A stretch of 64,000 nucleotides of DNA, from NCBI GenBank assembly GCA_016719895.1, contig JADJYG010000012.1:162219-226218 (forward strand), written 5' to 3'. The notes beneath the pieces were generated by a model. That model searched no databases. It was not told the DNA's origin and saw nothing but the letters and a program-made list of their open reading frames with translations. The DNA is from Saprospirales bacterium. GTDB taxonomy: Bacteria; Bacteroidota; Bacteroidia; Chitinophagales; Saprospiraceae. The position numbers were made by a program, and so were the translations under genes. Positions 53,916-63,323 of this stretch are shown here, one piece after another (position 1 is the stretch's first letter; every line of letters starts with the position of its first letter).

Positions 53916-55628
53916 GTGAAAAAAGACGTACAGATATATCCGCGCATCATTGAAAAAACTGAAGACTGGCCGATATACCGCCTGAGTGAAGACCGGACCG
54001 CTTTCATCCGCGATATCGAAGATTTCACCTTTCAGCGCCTGAGCACTCAAAATTGGCAGGACCGGGTGGATATGATCGTGAAGACCATCTACCAGGAACG
54101 CATCCGGATCAAAGAATCACCCTGGAAAGTTGACCCGCCCAACGATCGGACGTTTTGGAGCAAGATCAGCAAACGCCTTATTAAAAAATCGCTGGACCGC
54201 AACGACCCGGAAGCACAGGCTGCCGCCGAAGATATTCTCCGCAAAATCATCCATCGGTATTCGGAGGAAATTGTCGGCACGTTTAAAATTCCAACCTTCC
54301 GCTTTGCCCAGCGCTTTCTCACCGTGCTGTTTGACCGCTTGTTAAATGCCGCCGTAGATAAAAGTATCACCAGCGTATGGCGCGGGCGACGGCAGCTCTA
54401 TGAACGCCTGAACGTGGAAGGCGACGTGGAAACAGTGCGCCACCTGTTTCGCTACGGCACCGTCGTGGTGGTGCCTACGCACTCCAGCAACCTCGATTCC
54501 ATCCTGGTCGGGTATGCCATGGACCAGATAATGGGCCTGCCCTCTTTTTCCTACGGCGCCGGTCTCAACCTGTATAATTTCGGCCCCGCCGCTTATTTTA
54601 TGAACCGGTTGGGCGCCTACCGCGTCGACCGGCGGAAGAAAAACGCCATTTACCTCGAGACGCTCAAAACCATGAGTAACCTCAGCATGCAACGCGGCGT
54701 GAACAGCCTGTTTTTTCCGGGCGGCACGCGGTCGCGATCCGGTGAATTGGAAATGGAACTAAAGATGGGATTGCTGGGCACTACTGTGGAAGCCCAGCGC
54801 GCCATGTGCCAGCAGGCGTCGCCAAGCAAGGTTTTTATCGTACCGATGGTTATTGGTTACCATTTTGTGCTCGAAGCGCCTTTCCTGATCGAACAACACC
54901 TGCGCTATACCGGCCGGGAACAATACCTGCGCTTGCGCGACGACAGTACCAGCGTACGCCAGTGGCTGCGATTTGTATGGCGGTTTTTCTCCACAACCAA
55001 CGATATCACCCTGAGCGTCGGTAAACCAATGGACGTGCTTGGCAATTTTGTAGACGCACAAGGTCGAAGTTTCGACCGCTTTGGAAAAGAAATTGACATC
55101 CGGGAATATTTTCTTGCCAACTCCGGCGACGTAAACGAGGACCGCCAACGGGAAGCGGAATACACCAAATTGCTCGCAGAACGCATTGTAGACCGGTACC
55201 ATATTGAAAATGTGGTGCTCAGCAGCCATCTGATCGCTTTTGCCGTATTTGAAATGCTGGTGCATGACAATCCGAAACTGGATATCTTCGGGTTGCTCCG
55301 GTTGCCTCCCGACGATTTCCGGTTTCCGTTTCATGCGGTAGTGGAAGTGGTCGAACAAATGCAGCAGCAGTTGTTCGAATGGGAACAGACAGGCCGTATC
55401 CGGTTATCGGCGGAAGCACGCTTGGCTGCACCCGAAGTCGTACGGCATGGCGTCAGCAAACTGGGCGTTTTTCACCGGGAAAAGCCCCTGAAATTCGTCA
55501 AGGACGGCGGTATTATCTCATCCAACTTCCGGGTATTGTATTTTTATCACAATCGCCTTCGAAATTACGGCCTTGAAAAAGCCGTCCACTGGAAATCGGA
55601 GGAAATAGAAGTCCTGAAAGCCGATTAA
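53916..55628 (+). CDS. PlsB-like glycerol-3-phosphate / lysophospholipid acyltransferase
   Basis: 570 residues from GTG 53916 (K-K-D-V-Q-I-Y-P-R start); an upstream frame starting at 53871 overlaps engB and adds 15 residues. The acyltransferase domain begins near residue 180 with H-x4-D in PTHSSNLDS (His189, Asp194), followed by NRLGAYRVDRR and FFPGGTRSRSGE, the substrate-binding motif in a glycine variant. The long N- and C-terminal extensions resemble PlsB rather than PlsC. It is predicted to make lysophosphatidic or phosphatidic acid at the membrane. The enoyl-CoA hydratase gene follows after 27 bp. Confidence 0.82.
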   Translation: MKKDVQIYPRIIEKTEDWPIYRLSEDRTAFIRDIEDFTFQRLSTQNWQDRVDMIVKTIYQERIRIKESPWKVDPPNDRTFWSKISKRLIKKSLDRNDPEAQAAAEDILRKIIHRYSEEIVGTFKIPTFRFAQRFLTVLFDRLLNAAVDKSITSVWRGRRQLYERLNVEGDVETVRHLFRYGTVVVVPTHSSNLDSILVGYAMDQIMGLPSFSYGAGLNLYNFGPAAYFMNRLGAYRVDRRKKNAIYLETLKTMSNLSMQRGVNSLFFPGGTRSRSGELEMELKMGLLGTTVEAQRAMCQQASPSKVFIVPMVIGYHFVLEAPFLIEQHLRYTGREQYLRLRDDSTSVRQWLRFVWRFFSTTNDITLSVGKPMDVLGNFVDAQGRSFDRFGKEIDIREYFLANSGDVNEDRQREAEYTKLLAERIVDRYHIENVVLSSHLIAFAVFEMLVHDNPKLDIFGLLRLPPDDFRFPFHAVVEVVEQMQQQLFEWEQTGRIRLSAEARLAAPEVVRHGVSKLGVFHREKPLKFVKDGGIISSNFRVLYFYHNRLRNYGLEKAVHWKSEEIEVLKAD

Positions 55629-55655
55629 TGGCTCAGGCGGGTTTAATATTTTGGA

Positions 55656-56450
55656 ATGCTCACTGATATGCAATACGAAAATTTAAAAATCGAACTTCAC
55701 AACGGCATTGCGCTGGTCACCATCAGCCGGGAAAAAGCCCTTAATGCCCTGAACACGCAAACCATCCAGGAGCTGGCTTATTTTTTTGGGGAGCAGGGCC
55801 CCGGAATAACCGGGCTGAAAGGTGTGATTTTGACCGGAGCCGGAGAAAAGTCATTCGTCGCCGGCGCCGACATTACAGAGTTTAACGGATTGGACGCTGA
55901 ACAAGGCGCCGCCTTTGCTCGCCGTGGCCAGGAGGTTTTTTTGCTGATCGAACGGTTTCACCTGCCTGTAATCGCAGCCGTCAACGGTTTCGCGCTCGGC
56001 GGCGGTTGCGAATTGGCTATGGCATGCCACCTGCGAATTGCCGGTGAAAAAGCAAAATTCGGGCAGCCGGAAGTAAACCTGGGCCTCATTCCGGGTTATG
56101 GCGGCACACAACGGCTGGTCCAGTATATTGGCAAAGGAAAAGCGCTGGAACTTCTGTTGACGGCCGATATGGTGGACGCTGCGGAGGCTTACCGGCTCGG
56201 GCTGGTCAACTGTGTCGTACCTGCCGGAGAAGAAGTCGGCAAAGCCACTGAAATTCTGGAAAAGATAGCCACGAAGGCGCCCTTTGCCATATCCAAAGTG
56301 CTGGAATGCGTCAATGGGTATTTTGAGCCCGGAGGCGCCGGATTTACGCGCGAGGTGGATGCGTTTGGCGCCTGTTGCACTACGGAGGACTTCCGCGAAG
56401 GGGCAGCAGCATTCGTGGAGAAGCGGAAGGCGAATTTCAAAGGGCGGTAA
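55656..56450 (+). CDS. Enoyl-CoA hydratase (crotonase family)
   Basis: 264 residues. SFVAGADITEFN and GFALGGGCELAMACH form the CoA and oxyanion site; the two glutamates expected of true hydratases are present, one in GGGCELAM and one in FGQPEVNLGLIPGYGGTQRL (given here in parts: QPEVNLG, PGYGGTQRL). It hydrates 2-enoyl-CoA in beta-oxidation or the butanoate route. It is the third gene of the engB-PlsB-hydratase run. The start is ATG 55656 or 55668; the later one begins MQYENLKIEL as in the family. Confidence 0.9.
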   Translation: MLTDMQYENLKIELHNGIALVTISREKALNALNTQTIQELAYFFGEQGPGITGLKGVILTGAGEKSFVAGADITEFNGLDAEQGAAFARRGQEVFLLIERFHLPVIAAVNGFALGGGCELAMACHLRIAGEKAKFGQPEVNLGLIPGYGGTQRLVQYIGKGKALELLLTADMVDAAEAYRLGLVNCVVPAGEEVGKATEILEKIATKAPFAISKVLECVNGYFEPGGAGFTREVDAFGACCTTEDFREGAAAFVEKRKANFKGR

Positions 56451-56465
56451 ACCGGGCCGGATTGG

Positions 56466-59171
56466 CTACCAGCCCAGGTCCAGCAAGGTTTGATAGTCAT
56501 CCCAACGGGAATCTTCCGTTTTCATCTCCAGCAAATCCAACATCTCTCCGGCATACAACGCCTCGAGTTCGGCGGCCGTTCGGGCGGTACGCAACTCCAG
56601 CGAGCCGCGTTTAATCTGCGCCAGGCGCCAGGCATACGTGCGTTCCATTTTTGCGAAAATGGCGGCGCAAGCATCGGTATGCGTATCCCATATCCCCGGC
56701 GCCACTACGGCGTCGCGAAATGCCTCTTTATTTCGCGCGATCATTTTACTATCTTCGAGGATAAAATACGCCGTATGGGCCCATATTTCCGCGGGTGGCA
56801 ATAGTTTGGCGTAAAGTATTAACTGCAAATCTTCGCCATTCTGGATCATCTCCTTGCGCCGCCGGGCGCCGCTCCATTTGAGATCCACGATAGCCCACTC
56901 CGCCTCGTCGCGCCGCAATACCAGGTCCGCTTTACCAAGAACAGGCCCGCCGCCAAGCATGCCCTGTAAATCCATTTCGGTGGCGAAAATCGACCAGCCG
57001 TTCGCACGGATCAGCGTCAGTAAGGTCCAGGCCGAATTTTTTACCCGCCCAAGAAATTGGTTTCGCTCCGGCTCCCGCCCGTACAACAATAGTGTTGCCC
57101 CTTCACGCTCGAGCAAGCTTTCCGCTTTGGTATGAATCCAATCCTGCACGGCAGATTTTTCCCAATTCAGGCAACCCCGCTCCTCTAATAATAATTCGAA
57201 AAAGCGATGCGCCAGGTTCCCCAGCAAGGTCTGATCTCTGCTGACACGCAGCAAACTCAAGGGGAAAAGCCGCATTTTTTGCCTGAAAAACCACCGGTGG
57301 GGGTAAAAGAACAAACTCTCCAGGCTCGTCGGCGTCTCATATTCACTGCCGATCAGCCGCTCCGGGCGGGGAACGGCCAAATGTGGCCGCGCAGGAGGAG
57401 CCGGGCGGCTTTCCAGCCATATCCCCGACGGGACGCAGCCGGCATGAGCAAGGCTTTCACGGCCCCCGGGCGTGTCGATACGCGCTTCGATCACGTTGGA
57501 GTCTTCAAAAGCAGCTGCTATATCACTCAACAAGAGATGGGGCAGCGCTTCGGCGCCATCAGCCTGTTCGGGCACTACGAGTATCAGCCTTCGGGCAGCC
57601 CGCAGTACCGGCCTCTGGCCCAACAGCAGACGCCGCCTGTTTGCCAGCCGGGGCAGCTCCGGCTCCACGCCATATTTTCCCAACCAGGCACGCTCGGCCA
57701 GTTGCCACCGGTCGGGTGGCGGGTTTGTGCCTTCAAACAAGCAGTTCCACCAGACCAAGGTATCCACCGGAGCGGCCAACGCACCGGGGTGATGCACGTA
57801 TTCAGGCCGGTTTGTTTCCGGCGCCGTCAGTTGGACCGGCGCCGGTTCATAAATCGTCCGGACGATCCGTTCGAGATCCAGGAAACCGAGCCGTTGTTCC
57901 GGCAGGGCATCCAGCAGGTCATGTATCCGGCGTGCCTGTTCGGCCAAAACCAGCAGGGTGGAATTCTGGGATTCTTCAAACTGCTCGTGCGCCCACCGGT
58001 GCAGGTAGCCATAAAGATCGAGCGCATCCCGTTTGGGCGCCATACTGTCGGCGCGGTACCTGCGCCGGCTAAACCAGAACTCATATTGTTGGCGGACCGC
58101 AGCGGGCAGGTCCGGTTTGTCCAGGTACCCTAATACAGCGCCAAACCAGGTATCGCTGAATAAACCCGGTTTTTCGGCCAACACCCGCGCGATTTCCAGC
58201 GCCAATCCGTCATCCAGGGGCTTGAGCGGCAGCGTTACAAATTCCATGATTTTAAACACATCCACCGGCTCCCAAAGAAAGGCCGGCGCCAGCTTTAATA
58301 CTTGCAACGACGGGCGGGCCAGGGACGCGGAGGATACCCCCATAGCCGGAAAGCCCTCCTGCAACATGGCCTCTTCCAGTTGCCGGTTGAGGTCCGGTAT
58401 CAGGAATACGGGGTTCCATTCCGGGTTTTTAGCCAGCCACTGGGCCAGAAAAACAGCCGCATCGCTATCCCGCCGGGCTCTCAGGATGCACAACGAACCA
58501 TCGCGGGCAGCTACTTTTTTTCCGGCTAACCGGCCCTGGAGGTGACCTTGCAACCAGGCAAGGTCGCTTGCCGGGTCCGAAGCGCCAGCATCCGGCTGAA
58601 TGGTTTCTACCGGGATTTGATTTGCCTGAAAATAAGTCACCAATCGGCGAACAATGGGGGGCAGGAAGGTTTCCGGCTCATATAAGACCATTTTCTCTAT
58701 CGGTACCGGGCGTTTTTCAAGCCATTGCAACGCTTGCACATACCGGTCGGCAAACCCCGCGGCCAACACGCCCACATCCGGGTGTTCGGTTTTTTTGCGA
58801 AAAATACGCTCTGTCGCCGCCAGTGCCGCCAGGCGGGGCGGGCAGTCTTCCGGGGTCGAAAAATCCCAACCGGACAACCATAACTCATCGCGCCACGACA
58901 ACAAGGCGGCGGCTGTAGCAAAGCGGTCGGCTTCGAACGAGTGCGCATAAAACGGGCGGACGGGCGCGTTTTCCAACCATTGCAACAACGCCTGCCGGTA
59001 CAATTCAATCCGGAGATAATCCGTGTTCTCCGGGTAGCCATTCAAGCCCAATTGCCCTTCCAGCCAGCTCAACAACCGCTTGGGCCCCACGTAGGCAACG
59101 CCTGCCTGCAGCGTTTGGGGCGGGGTAAAGACGATGTTGTCGAAATCAAAGCTGAAATGCAGTGCTGTCAT
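56466..59171 (-). CDS. AddB-like PD-(D/E)XK nuclease family protein
   Basis: 901 residues from ATG 59171; the longer frame from 59270 adds 33 residues. The large N-terminal part resembles helicase-like AddB/RecC folds but no Walker A (G-x4-G-K-T/S) is visible, so it is probably not an active ATPase. The C-terminal part has a RecB/AddB-type nuclease domain: GNLAHRFFE (His motif), GKADLVLRR, WAIVDLKWSG (the D-x-K core) and QLILYAKLL. No addA or recB-like helicase lies next to it. A TACTTTTG box lies about 43 bp upstream, back to back with the gldC promoter. Confidence 0.78.
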   Translation of the reverse strand: MTALHFSFDFDNIVFTPPQTLQAGVAYVGPKRLLSWLEGQLGLNGYPENTDYLRIELYRQALLQWLENAPVRPFYAHSFEADRFATAAALLSWRDELWLSGWDFSTPEDCPPRLAALAATERIFRKKTEHPDVGVLAAGFADRYVQALQWLEKRPVPIEKMVLYEPETFLPPIVRRLVTYFQANQIPVETIQPDAGASDPASDLAWLQGHLQGRLAGKKVAARDGSLCILRARRDSDAAVFLAQWLAKNPEWNPVFLIPDLNRQLEEAMLQEGFPAMGVSSASLARPSLQVLKLAPAFLWEPVDVFKIMEFVTLPLKPLDDGLALEIARVLAEKPGLFSDTWFGAVLGYLDKPDLPAAVRQQYEFWFSRRRYRADSMAPKRDALDLYGYLHRWAHEQFEESQNSTLLVLAEQARRIHDLLDALPEQRLGFLDLERIVRTIYEPAPVQLTAPETNRPEYVHHPGALAAPVDTLVWWNCLFEGTNPPPDRWQLAERAWLGKYGVEPELPRLANRRRLLLGQRPVLRAARRLILVVPEQADGAEALPHLLLSDIAAAFEDSNVIEARIDTPGGRESLAHAGCVPSGIWLESRPAPPARPHLAVPRPERLIGSEYETPTSLESLFFYPHRWFFRQKMRLFPLSLLRVSRDQTLLGNLAHRFFELLLEERGCLNWEKSAVQDWIHTKAESLLEREGATLLLYGREPERNQFLGRVKNSAWTLLTLIRANGWSIFATEMDLQGMLGGGPVLGKADLVLRRDEAEWAIVDLKWSGARRRKEMIQNGEDLQLILYAKLLPPAEIWAHTAYFILEDSKMIARNKEAFRDAVVAPGIWDTHTDACAAIFAKMERTYAWRLAQIKRGSLELRTARTAAELEALYAGEMLDLLEMKTEDSRWDDYQTLLDLGW

Positions 59172-59213
59172 GCAGGTAAGCGTACGCCGGGTTTTGAGGA
59201 CTGGCCAGGCAAG

Positions 59214-59221
59214 CAAAAGTA
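59214..59221 (-). promoter_or_regulatory. -7 box upstream of AddB-like gene
   Basis: Minus strand reads TACTTTTG, matching TAnnTTTG, 42 bp before ATG 59171. Confidence 0.5.
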
Positions 59222-59242
59222 GGTCCTTCAAGTATTTTAGGT

Positions 59243-59250
59243 TACTTTTG
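59243..59250 (+). promoter_or_regulatory. -7 box upstream of gldC
   Basis: TACTTTTG, matching TAnnTTTG, 32 bp before the ATG at 59283; divergent from the box at 59214-59221. Confidence 0.5.
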
Positions 59251-59282
59251 CCGGGCAATTTTTGAAACAAGTATTTTGATCA

Positions 59283-59636
59283 ATGGAAGCGAACGAAATC
59301 GCCCGAACGAGTGATATCACCATCCGGGTAGCACTGGATCAGGACCGGGTGCCCATTAAAATTGAGTGGTCGGCAAGCGACATGCATCCCGATGGCAAAC
59401 TGGAAGAATGCAAGGCGATGGCCATTGCCTTGTTCGACAAAGAGCACCGAGATACCCTGCGCATCGATTTGTGGACAAAGGAAATGCAGGTACAAGAAAT
59501 GGACCGTTTCATTTACCAGACGCTGCGTTCGCTGAGTCAGTCCTACTTGCGTGCGACTCAAAATAAAGAACTAGCGGAGGAAATGGCCCGGTTTGCGCAT
59601 CATTTTGGCGAAAAAACAGCGATTGTCTCCAAATAG
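59283..59636 (+). CDS. gldC: Gliding motility protein GldC
   Basis: 117 residues, the usual size. The segments ITIRVALDQDRVPIKIEWSA and MHPDGKLEECKAMAIALFD match GldC, a small soluble protein first found in Flavobacterium gliding mutants and conserved in many non-gliding Bacteroidota. Its exact role is unknown; it is not part of the T9SS core. It is divergent from the AddB-like gene and convergent with the amidase gene, 6 bp apart. Confidence 0.9.
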   Translation: MEANEIARTSDITIRVALDQDRVPIKIEWSASDMHPDGKLEECKAMAIALFDKEHRDTLRIDLWTKEMQVQEMDRFIYQTLRSLSQSYLRATQNKELAEEMARFAHHFGEKTAIVSK

Positions 59637-59642
59637 CTCCCC

Positions 59643-61022
59643 TCAACGCCGAAACAAGGCAGTACACAGCCAATTAGCCAGGGCCTGCCGGTTGTTGGGC
59701 ATTACGAGCCGTTGCTGGTCCCAACTGTTCCGGATATTTCCCAATTCAATATATACCGCCACAGGTGTCGTCGTTTCCCGTAACGTAAACAAGCCGCGTG
59801 CGCTGACGGTACCGTTATAGTCTTTTTGTGATCGTATCCTGGCGTATTTTTCTAAAAATGTTTGGTGCATTTTCAAGGCCAGGTCCTTGCTCGTTTCACT
59901 CTCCGGCCGGTAATAAAAAAACACGTCCGTTTCCTGGTGCCGGTGCCGCGAATCCACATGGATTTCGATGATGGTTTGGTCCTTGACACCAGCTTTTTCA
60001 TACCGGGCGGTCAATTGATTGATCAAAGCAGTGCGCTGGGCCAGCCTTTCTTTTTGATCAAGCGGTATAGGCTGGTCTCCCCACACCGTTTCATCTTTGT
60101 CGCATTCCAGGTAGGCTTCATCGCGAATGCCGTCATTTTCATCCCGAACAATCATGTATGCCGTAGCGCCATGGCTGACCAGGAGGCGTACCAACCGCAG
60201 GGCGACGTCATACGCGTACTCGTCTTCGCAAAGGGTATGCCCGGCCCGGTTACCTTCAGCGCCGACATCCGGTCCGCCATGCCCGCTAATAATGTAAAAT
60301 ACCCTGCCTTGCAGTTTCCGGCTGCTCAATGGGGTCTTCTGGTATTTTTTCCCAAAAATCGGAAACACCCGGCTGCCTTTGGAGGCGGAGGACTCCACCA
60401 GGTCGCCACCCGCAATCGTGTGGAGGGCGCGCAGCGATTCCGCAGCGCCGCCGCTTTCCGGGCAATGCAAAGCATGCCACGGTACCCAGAGCTGTTTGTC
60501 TTCGATAAAACTGCGCTCCCGCAGCCCTTTTTCCTGTGCGCTCTTATTGTAGGCATCGATGCGGATGGCCGTTTGCCAATCGTCGATCTTTAAGGACGAG
60601 CGAATGGTTTTCCCATCATAAGGGACTACCATTACCGGAATCTTATACAGGGTATTGGCCTTCAGGCGGTAGTCTTCGCGAAGTTTGTTGATCTGAAAAA
60701 AGGCGCTGATATTACAATCATAGCCGGCAAGTTCGAACCGCTCGAGCACAGTGGTGACATTATCGCCGGGCTCGGTGATGATCTGCAGGTATTCGGCAGC
60801 CGGTTTGGAAGGTTTTAAAGAAGCCGGCCGGGCGGCCAATGGTTTCTGCGAAAAAAATACCCCTTGTATGCTCAATATCCAAAAGCCCGTAATGGTGCAC
60901 CGGCGCAGGGAGCGCAAGGCCCCAGGCTTCTGTATCTTATAAGGAATACCTACGCGGTTGCTGTGTATAACCTTCACTGCAACCTGGCGGATCGCCCGGA
61001 CAACAAGATGAAAATGAAACAT
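59643..61022 (-). CDS. N-acetylmuramoyl-L-alanine amidase (Amidase_3) with LysM-like region
   Basis: About 459 residues from ATG 61022. A hydrophobic stretch (TITGFWILSIQGVFF) preceded by arginines is probably a signal or anchor; the true start could be one of several codons before it. The next part (VTTVLERFELAGYDCN, LKANTLYKIPV) has the shape of a LysM module. The catalytic domain has zinc ligands in SGHGGPDVGAEG and IEIHVDSR and the catalytic glutamate in YIELGNIRNSWD. A charged insertion separates the first two zinc ligands. It cleaves the amide bond between MurNAc and the stem peptide. Confidence 0.85.
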   Translation of the reverse strand: MFHFHLVVRAIRQVAVKVIHSNRVGIPYKIQKPGALRSLRRCTITGFWILSIQGVFFSQKPLAARPASLKPSKPAAEYLQIITEPGDNVTTVLERFELAGYDCNISAFFQINKLREDYRLKANTLYKIPVMVVPYDGKTIRSSLKIDDWQTAIRIDAYNKSAQEKGLRERSFIEDKQLWVPWHALHCPESGGAAESLRALHTIAGGDLVESSASKGSRVFPIFGKKYQKTPLSSRKLQGRVFYIISGHGGPDVGAEGNRAGHTLCEDEYAYDVALRLVRLLVSHGATAYMIVRDENDGIRDEAYLECDKDETVWGDQPIPLDQKERLAQRTALINQLTARYEKAGVKDQTIIEIHVDSRHRHQETDVFFYYRPESETSKDLALKMHQTFLEKYARIRSQKDYNGTVSARGLFTLRETTTPVAVYIELGNIRNSWDQQRLVMPNNRQALANWLCTALFRR

Positions 61023-61120
61023 TAGGGCAAATTTGGCAAAAAAGTTTTTTGTTTGAGGCAAAGAACGGACTTTTAAGGCCTTTTAATAATAACAGGCGCC
61101 AAAATCACGGGAGTTAATAT

Positions 61121-61659
61121 ATGAATACAAAGGTACAGCGCTCCAATGCAGCATATCAGAAAATGGTGGAAGCACTGCTGGCGGAATACGCGTCGGAAGA
61201 CGACGCGGTGCTGAATATGTCGGCGATCGATGGCGGTTGGTCAGTCATCCAAATTATGCACCACCTCATACTGACCGAAGAACTTTCCCTGCGGTATGTC
61301 CGTAAAAAACTCAGCTTCCAGCCTGATCTGAAACCAGCGGGATGGGAAGCGCGGCTAAAATCCGCGCTATTGAAGTTCTACCTGAACGTTCCCTTCAAAT
61401 TCAAAGCGCCGGATGTAGTTGGTGAAGACAATTTGCCTGGTTTTACCAGTTTCACCGATACGCGAAACCGTTGGCTGAACATTCGCAAAGAATGGACCGG
61501 TTTTCTGGACCAACTGCCGCCCGAATTGCTGGACAAGGCGGTTTACCGCCATCCGCTGGCCGGGGAGACTGTACGTTGACGGGCACCTTAGCTTTCTTCC
61601 GTTATCATTTTCAACGGCACAAAAAACAAATCGAGCGAACGCTGGGGCAGCGAAAATAA
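61121..61659 (+). pseudogene. DinB-family gene with a frameshift
   Basis: The first 152 residues (61121-61579) show a DinB_2 protein with WSVIQIMHHLILTEELSLRY and stop just after RHPLAGE. The missing last helix is present in the +1 frame: LTGTLAFFRYHFQRHKKQIE, ending at the TAA at 61657-61659, with the final histidines expected of the metal site. One base lost in the G-run at about 61561-61564 would explain the shift. Either the gene is broken or this is a sequencing error; the rest of the reading frame looks intact, so an error or a recent mutation is more likely than old decay. Confidence 0.7.
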
Positions 61660-61749
61660 CCACCCCGTTGCCAGGTAACACCCTGGCGGATGCAATCGAA
61701 CCGAGTCGATAAATTGTCGTCCGTTGGCGCTTTGCTTGCCAACAAGCCG

Positions 61750-61757
61750 TAATTTTG
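61750..61757 (+). promoter_or_regulatory. -7 box upstream of the pappalysin-like protease
   Basis: TAATTTTG, matching TAnnTTTG, 49 bp before the ATG at 61807. Confidence 0.5.
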
Positions 61758-61806
61758 CGGAGATATCCGATCTTTAGGGCCACCAACTATTAAAAATCGC
61801 TGTGCA

Positions 61807-63309
61807 ATGGGAAATAAAATTTTTGCCTTGCTGCTCCTGATCTTGCCGGCGCCGGCGTTTATAGCCGCCCAACAAGCGGAGCAGAACTGGTGCGGGTATA
61901 CCGGGAATTCGGAGTGGCTGGACTGGTATCAACGGAATACCGGCCTGTTCAGTACCGACGGCGGACCGGATACGGCCTGGTTGTATGTGCCGGTAACGGT
62001 GCATATCGTTGGCACAAATACCGGTACCGGGTATTTTCCGATGGATCATGCCATACGGGCTGTTTGTGAAATGAACAGTCTGTATTCGCCGGCCCGGATC
62101 CGGTTTTTCCTCCTGCCAGGCGATGCCTTTCGGTTTCACAATAATTCGGAGTGGTTCCAACATGATTATGGGGTTGCGGAAAATATGATCCCGGAGATCA
62201 TTTCCGGCATCCAAAACCGCCTCAATGCTATCGTGGTATCGGAAGCAGCGGGCGCCTGCGGATACTCCTGGAAAGATGCCATTGTTTTGGCCAAGGGTTG
62301 TTCGGGAAGCGGTGACGTTACCTGGGCGCATGAAGCGGGCCACCATTTTTCTTTGCCCCATACTTTTCGCGGATGGGAACATTTCAGCTGGGACTATGCC
62401 GAACCGGCTCCGCTGAAGGTGAATAACCGGGATGTGGAAAAAGCGGACGGGTCTAATTGCTTTATCGGCGGCGACCGCTTTTGCGATACCGATCCAGACT
62501 ATCTGAGCGACCGCTGGCCTTGCGCCGCAGATCTCCGCAGTGAGATCATCCAACGCGATCCGAATAATACGCCGTTCCGCTCGGATGCCACCCTGATCAT
62601 GAGTTATGCCCATGACGGCTGCGCCTCCCGTTTCAGTACTGAACAAATTGCCGCAATGCGCGCCAACCTGCAGTCCATTCACGACGCATACCTGGAGGTC
62701 GATCCGGCCGTCGACGAAATGGATGATAATGTACAGGTACCCCTGATCAGCCCGGTCGATACCGCCGAAACCGTTCAGTTCAACCACATTGAATTGCGTT
62801 GGAACAAGGTAGCGCATGCCAAGTACTACATGGTTGAAATCAGCAAATCGGCGACCTTCTCCACCCGTTTCTTTTACGACACCGTCTCGGATACCAGCGT
62901 AACCGTTACGAAAGGTATTCCCAACAATTGGAAACTCTACTGGCGGGTCCGTGCAGCCAACGACTGGGATATTTGCCAGCCCTATGACCAGGCCAAAATC
63001 GGCGTTTTTCGCACCCAGAACCTCTCTGCCACCAATGAGCTGGAGCGTTCCGCCATCATCACACTGGCGCCCAATCCGGTTGTCGCCGGTATGCCGGCAA
63101 TCCTGAATATCGAAGCCGATCAGGCGATGGGCCTTACCGTTTCCATGTGCGATGCCGCCGGTCGGGTGTGTTACCAACAACAATATCGCTTGTATAGCGG
63201 CGAAAACCGGTTTGAGATACCGACGGCCCAACTCAGCAGCGGTTTTTATTCCGTTTACCTTCAAAATGAAAAAGGCGCAACGATCAAACGCCTGGCGGTA
63301 GTGGAATAA
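61807..63309 (+). CDS. Pappalysin-like (M43) metalloprotease with T9SS sorting domain
   Basis: 500 residues. A signal peptide ends FIAAQ. The metzincin zinc site H-E-x2-H-x5-H lies at residues 175-185 (HEAGHHFSLPH), with the Met-turn LIMSYAHDGCASRFS further on, as in M43 cytophagalysins. A fibronectin-III-like region (about 315-405) follows, then a type A-like T9SS tail (LAPNPVVAGMPAILN, CDAAGRVCYQQ, GFYSVYL). It is predicted to be exported across the outer membrane. The flippase gene starts 14 bp later and may be co-transcribed. Confidence 0.9.
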   Translation: MGNKIFALLLLILPAPAFIAAQQAEQNWCGYTGNSEWLDWYQRNTGLFSTDGGPDTAWLYVPVTVHIVGTNTGTGYFPMDHAIRAVCEMNSLYSPARIRFFLLPGDAFRFHNNSEWFQHDYGVAENMIPEIISGIQNRLNAIVVSEAAGACGYSWKDAIVLAKGCSGSGDVTWAHEAGHHFSLPHTFRGWEHFSWDYAEPAPLKVNNRDVEKADGSNCFIGGDRFCDTDPDYLSDRWPCAADLRSEIIQRDPNNTPFRSDATLIMSYAHDGCASRFSTEQIAAMRANLQSIHDAYLEVDPAVDEMDDNVQVPLISPVDTAETVQFNHIELRWNKVAHAKYYMVEISKSATFSTRFFYDTVSDTSVTVTKGIPNNWKLYWRVRAANDWDICQPYDQAKIGVFRTQNLSATNELERSAIITLAPNPVVAGMPAILNIEADQAMGLTVSMCDAAGRVCYQQQYRLYSGENRFEIPTAQLSSGFYSVYLQNEKGATIKRLAVVE

Positions 63310-63323
63310 GACCAATCTGGCGC

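Noticed and set aside
57207..58133. Open frame of 308 codons on the plus strand
   Set aside because: Antisense to the AddB-like gene; Gln/Pro/Arg-rich with no motif.
61774..63315. Open frame of 513 codons on the minus strand
   Set aside because: It lies fully opposite the pappalysin-like protease, which has a signal peptide, zinc site and sorting tail. The minus-strand translation shows no family motif.
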